This document shows, piece by piece, positions 14,636-17,635 of a stretch of 17,635 nucleotides of DNA. The first letter of the stretch is position 1. Every line of letters starts with the position of its first letter. A program made the position numbers and the translations under genes. This DNA comes from JAQGMJ01 sp036271855 (GTDB lineage: Bacteria > Pseudomonadota > Gammaproteobacteria > Burkholderiales > JAEUOS01). The notes under the pieces are model-generated. The model did no database searches. It was given only the letters and a program-made list of their open reading frames with translations, and had not been told where the DNA came from. The stretch spans positions 1-17,635 of the forward strand of contig DATAZV010000163.1 in the NCBI GenBank assembly GCA_036271855.1. The letters are read 5' to 3'.

Positions 14636-15325
14636 CTACGCTGCCGGCTGCTCCGTCGGGCTCGCACCCTCCGCAGGTGCCGCTTCCGGCTTCGCCGCCT
14701 CGGGCGCCGCTGCAACCGCCTCCGGCTTCGCCGGCCTCGGTTCCCGCTTCGCGCCTTCGGGTTTTACCCCCGGCGTGCCTTCCGGCTTTTTCTTCGCCGG
14801 CAGGATGTCTTTCTTCTTCGGCGCCAGCACCATGATCAGCTGGCGGCCTTCCATTTTCGGGTACTGCTCAACTACTGCATGCGGCTCCAGGTCGGCCCGC
14901 ACCCGCTCCAGCAGACGCTGGCCAAACTCCTGGTGCGCCATTTCCCGGCCACGGTAACGCAGCGTGACCTTCGCCTTGTCGCCATCCTCGAGAAACTTGA
15001 TCAGGTTGCGCATCTTGATGTTGTAGTCACCATCATCCGTGTTGGGGCGGAATTTGACTTCCTTGACCTGGATCTGCTTCTGCTTGAGTTTCGCCTCGTG
15101 AGCTTTTTTCTGCTCCTGGTAGCGAAACTTGCCGAAGTCCATGATCCGGGCGACCGGCGGGTCGGCTTGCGGCGCGATCTCCACCAGGTCCAGCTCGGCT
15201 GCTTCAGCCTTTGCCATCGCCTCGGTGATCGTAACGATCCCGAGCGGCTCCCCTTCTACACCTACCAATCGCACCTCGCGAGCGGTGATTTCACCGTTGA
15301 GGCGCTGCGCGCGTTCCTGAGCTAT
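14636..15325 (-). CDS. infC: Translation initiation factor IF-3, with AUA start and C-terminal extension
   Basis: IF3 binds the 30S subunit, keeps subunits apart and rejects wrong initiator tRNAs and start codons. I place the start at the ATA at 15323-15325: it gives the conserved N terminus AQERAQRLNGEITAREVRLV, it is preceded by AAGGAG with 8 bases spacing, and no ATG, GTG or TTG lies suitably upstream in frame. The first ordinary start, GTG at 15272-15274, would cut off the conserved NGEI segment. The product is then 229 residues: N domain, basic linker helix (QEQKKAHEAKLKQKQIQVKE), and C domain (KFRPNTDDGDYN to RQLIMVLAPKKK). The last 57 residues are a Pro/Ala/Lys/Glu-rich tail absent from E. 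coli IF3 (180 residues). Non-AUG starts in infC are known to allow autorepression, since IF3 itself discriminates against them. Confidence 0.95.
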   Translation of the reverse strand: MAQERAQRLNGEITAREVRLVGVEGEPLGIVTITEAMAKAEAAELDLVEIAPQADPPVARIMDFGKFRYQEQKKAHEAKLKQKQIQVKEVKFRPNTDDGDYNIKMRNLIKFLEDGDKAKVTLRYRGREMAHQEFGQRLLERVRADLEPHAVVEQYPKMEGRQLIMVLAPKKKDILPAKKKPEGTPGVKPEGAKREPRPAKPEAVAAAPEAAKPEAAPAEGASPTEQPAA

Positions 15326-15385
15326 TTGTGTTTCTCCTTGAAAATTGAGTGAAAGACCTTCCGGACGCAGGCCAAGTTTTTCAAC

Positions 15386-17293
15386 TTAAGCTCTGCGCGC
15401 CACTTCATCGCTAAGACGCTCGATTAGGGTGGTGAGGGGCATGGAACCCAAGTCCACGTTGCCCCGGGCCCGGACGGCCACTGTGCCTGCTGCCACCTCC
15501 TTGTCGCCTACGACAAGCTGGTAGGGCACCTTCTGCAGACTATGTTCGCGTATTTTAAACGAAATCTTGTCCGGGCGCAAATCCGAATCCACCCTAAATC
15601 CCTGTTTTTTTAGGGTTTGTTGCAGTTCAGCAGCATAATCCGCCTGATGTTCCGTGATTGGCATCACCACCGCATGCACCGGCGCCAGCCACAGGGGCAG
15701 GGCGCCCGCGTGGTTTTCCAGCAAAATCCCGATAAACCGCTCCAGCGAACCCACAATCGCCCGGTGCAGCATCACCGGCGTCTTGCGCGTGTTATCCGCC
15801 GCCACGTACTCCGCGCCCAGACGTTCCGGCATGTTCGGGTCCACCTGCATGGTGCCGCATTGCCACACCCGGCCCAGCGCATCCTTGAGCGAATATTCGA
15901 TCTTCGGCCCGTAAAAAGCGCCTTCTCCCTTTAACTCCTCCCATTCCACACCGGAAGCGTTAAGCGCGTCGGCCAAGGCTTTTTCCGCCTTGTCCCAGCT
16001 TTCCTCCGAACCAATCCGGTTCGTCGGCCGGGTCGAAAGCTTGTAGATCACTTCCGTAAAGCCGAAATCCGTATAAACCTTCTGCAGCAACTGGGTAAAC
16101 GCCAAGCACTCCTTCTGAATATCGTCCTCGGTACAGAAAATATGCCCATCGTCCTGCGTAAACCCGCGCACCCGCATGATCCCGTGCAGCGAGCCGGAAG
16201 ACTCATTGCGGTGGCAAGACCCAAACTCACCATAACGCAGCGGCAAATCCCGGTACGAGCGCAGCCCCGAATTGAACACCTGGATGTGCCCCGGGCAATT
16301 CATCGGCTTCACCGCGTAGTCCCGGTTCTCGGAAGCCGTGGTGAACATATTCTCCTTGTAGTTCTCCCAGTGGCCGGAACGCTCCCACAAATGCCGGTCC
16401 AGGATCATCGGGCACTTGATCTCCTGGTAACCGTTGTCCCGGTACACCGCGCGCATGTACTGCTCCACCTGCTGCCACACCGTCCAGCCCTTCGGGTGCC
16501 AGAACACCATGCCCGGCGCCTCTTCCTGCGTATGGAACAGGTCGAGCTGCTTGCCCAGCTTGCGGTGGTCACGCTTCTCCGCCTCCTCCAGCATATGCAG
16601 GTACTGCTCCAGCTCTTCCTTCTTCGCCCAGGCCGTACCGTAGATGCGCTGGAGCATCTCGTTCTTCGAATCGCCACGCCAATACGCCCCCGCCAGCTTC
16701 ATCAGCTTGAAAAACTTCAGCTTGCCCGTGGAAGGCACATGCGGCCCGCGGCACAAGTCAATGAACTTGCCCTCGCGATAAAGCCCGATCTCCTGGTCCG
16801 CCGGAATCGACTGGATGATCTCCGCCTTGTAATGCTCCCCGATGCCATCGAAAAACGCCACCGCGTCGTCCCGGCTCATCACCTCGCGCGTCACCGGCTC
16901 GTCCTTCTTCGCCAGCTCCATCATCTTCTTCTCGATGGCCGCCAAGTCCTCCGGCGTAAACGGCCGCTTGTACGAAAAATCGTAAAAAAACCCGTTCTCG
17001 ATCACCGGCCCAATCGTCACCTGCGCATCCGGAAACAACTCCTTCACCGCATACGCCAACAGGTGGGCGGTGGAGTGCCGGATCATGTCCAGCCCGTCCG
17101 CATCCTTATCCGTAATGATCGCCAGCGACACATCATGGTCGATAGGGAAAGACGTATCCACCATCTTCCCGTCCACCTTCCCCCCCAGCGCCGCCTTCGC
17201 CAGCCCCGGCCCGATAGACGCCGCCACCTCCGCCACCGTCACCGGGTGCTCAAACGAACGCTTGGAACCATCAGGCAGTTGAACAGAAACCAT
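15386..17293 (-). CDS. thrS: Threonine--tRNA ligase
   Basis: 635 residues from the ATG at 17291-17293. Charges tRNA(Thr) with threonine and edits Ser-tRNA(Thr). Domains: TGS (about 1-62; VSVQLPDGSKRSFEHPVTVA), editing domain with HSTAHLLAYAVKELFP and CRGPHVPSTG (about 63-225), class II core (about 240-530) with MNCPGH, SCHRNE and the LHRAIVGSLERF motif, and an anticodon-binding domain (about 535-635; LAPVHAVVMPI, ending LSDEVARRA). The zinc-binding Cys and His positions of the family (in MNCPGH, in the GHIFC region and in MLHRA) appear present. A GTG five codons upstream (17306-17308) is also in frame but overlaps the ribosome site GAGAG (17302-17306, 8 bases before ATG), so ATG is preferred. 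An attenuator-like leader precedes it. Confidence 0.98.
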   Translation of the reverse strand: MVSVQLPDGSKRSFEHPVTVAEVAASIGPGLAKAALGGKVDGKMVDTSFPIDHDVSLAIITDKDADGLDMIRHSTAHLLAYAVKELFPDAQVTIGPVIENGFFYDFSYKRPFTPEDLAAIEKKMMELAKKDEPVTREVMSRDDAVAFFDGIGEHYKAEIIQSIPADQEIGLYREGKFIDLCRGPHVPSTGKLKFFKLMKLAGAYWRGDSKNEMLQRIYGTAWAKKEELEQYLHMLEEAEKRDHRKLGKQLDLFHTQEEAPGMVFWHPKGWTVWQQVEQYMRAVYRDNGYQEIKCPMILDRHLWERSGHWENYKENMFTTASENRDYAVKPMNCPGHIQVFNSGLRSYRDLPLRYGEFGSCHRNESSGSLHGIMRVRGFTQDDGHIFCTEDDIQKECLAFTQLLQKVYTDFGFTEVIYKLSTRPTNRIGSEESWDKAEKALADALNASGVEWEELKGEGAFYGPKIEYSLKDALGRVWQCGTMQVDPNMPERLGAEYVAADNTRKTPVMLHRAIVGSLERFIGILLENHAGALPLWLAPVHAVVMPITEHQADYAAELQQTLKKQGFRVDSDLRPDKISFKIREHSLQKVPYQLVVGDKEVAAGTVAVRARGNVDLGSMPLTTLIERLSDEVARRA

Positions 17294-17313
17294 AATTTTT
17301 TCTCTCACAAAGC

Positions 17314-17346
17314 AAAAAGGCGCGGGACTCGAAGCCCCACGCCTTT
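17314..17346 (-). terminator. Intrinsic terminator / attenuator just upstream of thrS
   Basis: An 11-bp stem with two G-U wobbles: the 5' arm on the minus strand is complementary to plus-strand 17333-17343, the 3' arm to 17319-17329, with a three-base loop (17330-17332) and three flanking A-T pairs. Five T follow on the minus strand (17314-17318). It lies only about 20 bases before the thrS start codon and on the thrS side of the promoter, so it can only act on the thrS leader transcript or on transcription coming from further upstream. Confidence 0.88.
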
Positions 17347-17379
17347 GACCAAAACCAATCCTTGAGGCGAACGCGGGCC

Positions 17380-17421
17380 TTAGCTAAAAACTCCCTGGGT
17401 CCGGCTAGTTCGCGGTGTCAT
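17380..17421 (-). CDS. Candidate threonine-rich leader peptide of thrS (13 aa)
   Basis: A 13-codon ORF translating to MTPRTSRTQGVFS. The ATG (17419-17421) is preceded by AAAGGTGAG, a very good Shine-Dalgarno sequence with about five bases spacing. Thr codons ACA, ACT and ACC fall at positions 2, 5 and 8, evenly spaced. The TAA stop (17380-17382) sits next to the segment that can pair with the terminator arm. The peptide itself probably has no function; its translation would measure charged tRNA(Thr). It is too short to be supported by homology from here, and three Thr in 13 codons is suggestive but not decisive. Confidence 0.65.
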   Translation of the reverse strand: MTPRTSRTQGVFS

Positions 17422-17502
17422 AACGCTCACCTTTCAATGGGTATCGGCTGATGCGGTTAAACGGATGTTGCGGGCCGCGCGGAAATGCTGCGGCGAATCA
17501 AT

Positions 17503-17532
17503 ATTTTAGCGCGAATTTAGTTCGCCTGCCAA
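17503..17532 (-). promoter_or_regulatory. Candidate sigma70 promoter of thrS
   Basis: On the minus strand, TTGGCA (plus 17527-17532; five of six consensus bases) and TAAAAT (plus 17503-17508; five of six) are 18 bases apart. The start site would fall near 17496, about 75 bases before the leader ORF and 200 bases before thrS. The spacer contains a short inverted repeat, GCGAA-CTAAA-TTCGC, which could be an operator or chance. Confidence 0.65.
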
Positions 17533-17542
17533 TCGAGAGTGC

Positions 17543-17575
17543 TACTGTCATAGGCTATTGGCATTTTCGACAGTA
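17543..17575. repeat. Inverted repeat TACTGTC / GACAGTA upstream of the thrS promoter
   Basis: Perfect 7-base arms TACTGTC (17543-17549) and GACAGTA (17569-17575) with a 19-base spacer. A third copy of the half-site, ACAGTA, lies at 17619-17624. No T run follows on either strand, so it is not a terminator. It could be a protein-binding site upstream of the thrS promoter or a chance repeat. Confidence 0.4.
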
Positions 17576-17635
17576 ACCTGATACTTCCGGTGTATTGCGT
17601 TTGCCAGCGCTTGGGCGCACAGTATTTAAGTAGGT

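Larger units (their letters stand above)
17314..17421 (-). promoter_or_regulatory. Putative threonine attenuation region of thrS
   Basis: Four segments form mutually exclusive pairs, as in trp/thr-type attenuators. Segment 1 GCGAAC (17408-17413) is in codons 3-5 of the leader ORF. Segment 2 (17365-17378, GCCCGCGTTCGCCT on the minus strand) contains GTTCGC, which pairs with segment 1. Segment 3 (17334-17344, AGGCGTGGGGC) is the 5' arm of the terminator; all 11 of its bases can pair with segment 2 if segment 2 bulges one G and TT. Segment 4 (17319-17329) completes the terminator with segment 3. Ribosome stalling at the Thr codons would cover segment 1, free segment 2 and allow the 2:3 antiterminator. 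The pairings are read by eye; the regulation is inferred. Confidence 0.65.
17422..17635. other. Non-coding region upstream of the thrS leader ORF
   Basis: No gene can be supported here on either strand. It contains the thrS promoter (17503-17532), the 5' part of the leader transcript (about 17422-17496), and the inverted repeat at 17543-17575. GC content is visibly lower than in the coding regions. The next gene lies outside the window. Confidence 0.6.

Noticed and set aside
17306..17308. GTG as the start of thrS, giving 640 residues
   Set aside because: It overlaps the GAGAG ribosome site; the ATG at 17293 gives the usual N terminus MVSVQLPDG.
17330..17346. T-arm-like string CTTCGAG in the thrS leader, suggesting a tRNA remnant
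   Set aside because: The G53-C61 pair and the other arms of a tRNA are missing; the sequence is fully explained as the terminator stem-loop.
17543..17575. LexA (SOS) box from TACTGT and ACAGTA
   Set aside because: LexA boxes need CTGT and ACAG about 8 bases apart; here the gap is more than twice that.

Overview
The window looks like chromosome from a high-GC betaproteobacterium, most likely Burkholderiales and within that the Oxalobacteraceae (Massilia, Janthinobacterium or Herbaspirillum-like). This placement is inferred from protein sequence character, GC content and the synteny thrS-infC-rpmI-rplT-pheS-pheT-ihfA-merR-type regulator; no database search was made.

Layout. (1) 1-1346, plus strand: 3' part of an RluB-type 23S rRNA pseudouridine synthase with a long basic tail; its start lies before the window. 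(2) 1417-7352, plus strand: a three-gene signalling operon. It holds a 1454-residue membrane histidine kinase (four membrane segments, Cache-like sensor, HAMP, PAS-GAF-PAS-GAF-PAS, HisKA, HATPase), an overlapping single-domain Rcp1-like response regulator, and a receiver-histidine kinase hybrid. No DNA-binding output domain is present. (3) 7435-9057, minus strand: an exported protein I do not recognise, convergent with the kinase operon. (4) 9293-9383, plus strand: tRNA-Ser(CGA) with its promoter and a strong terminator that also serves the convergent minus-strand operon. (5) 9466-17293, minus strand: the translation block, transcribed from right to left as thrS, infC (IF3), rpmI (L35), rplT (L20), pheS, pheT, ihfA (IHF alpha) and a MerR-type regulator.

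The most interesting region is the leader of thrS (17294-17532, minus strand). It has a good sigma70-like promoter, a 13-codon ORF MTPRTSRTQGVFS with a strong ribosome binding site and threonine at positions 2, 5 and 8, and an intrinsic terminator just before thrS. The segment between the ORF and the terminator can pair either with the ORF or with the whole 5' arm of the terminator. This is the layout of classical ribosome-mediated transcription attenuation, here apparently sensing threonyl-tRNA supply to control threonyl-tRNA synthetase. By contrast the pheS leader has a terminator but no phenylalanine-rich leader ORF.

Other points: infC almost certainly starts with AUA and encodes IF3 with a 57-residue Pro/Ala/Lys/Glu-rich tail; the 3' end of the large kinase gene has an AT-rich island of rare codons including A7; a hairpin lies between infC and rpmI where L20 autoregulation acts in E. 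coli.
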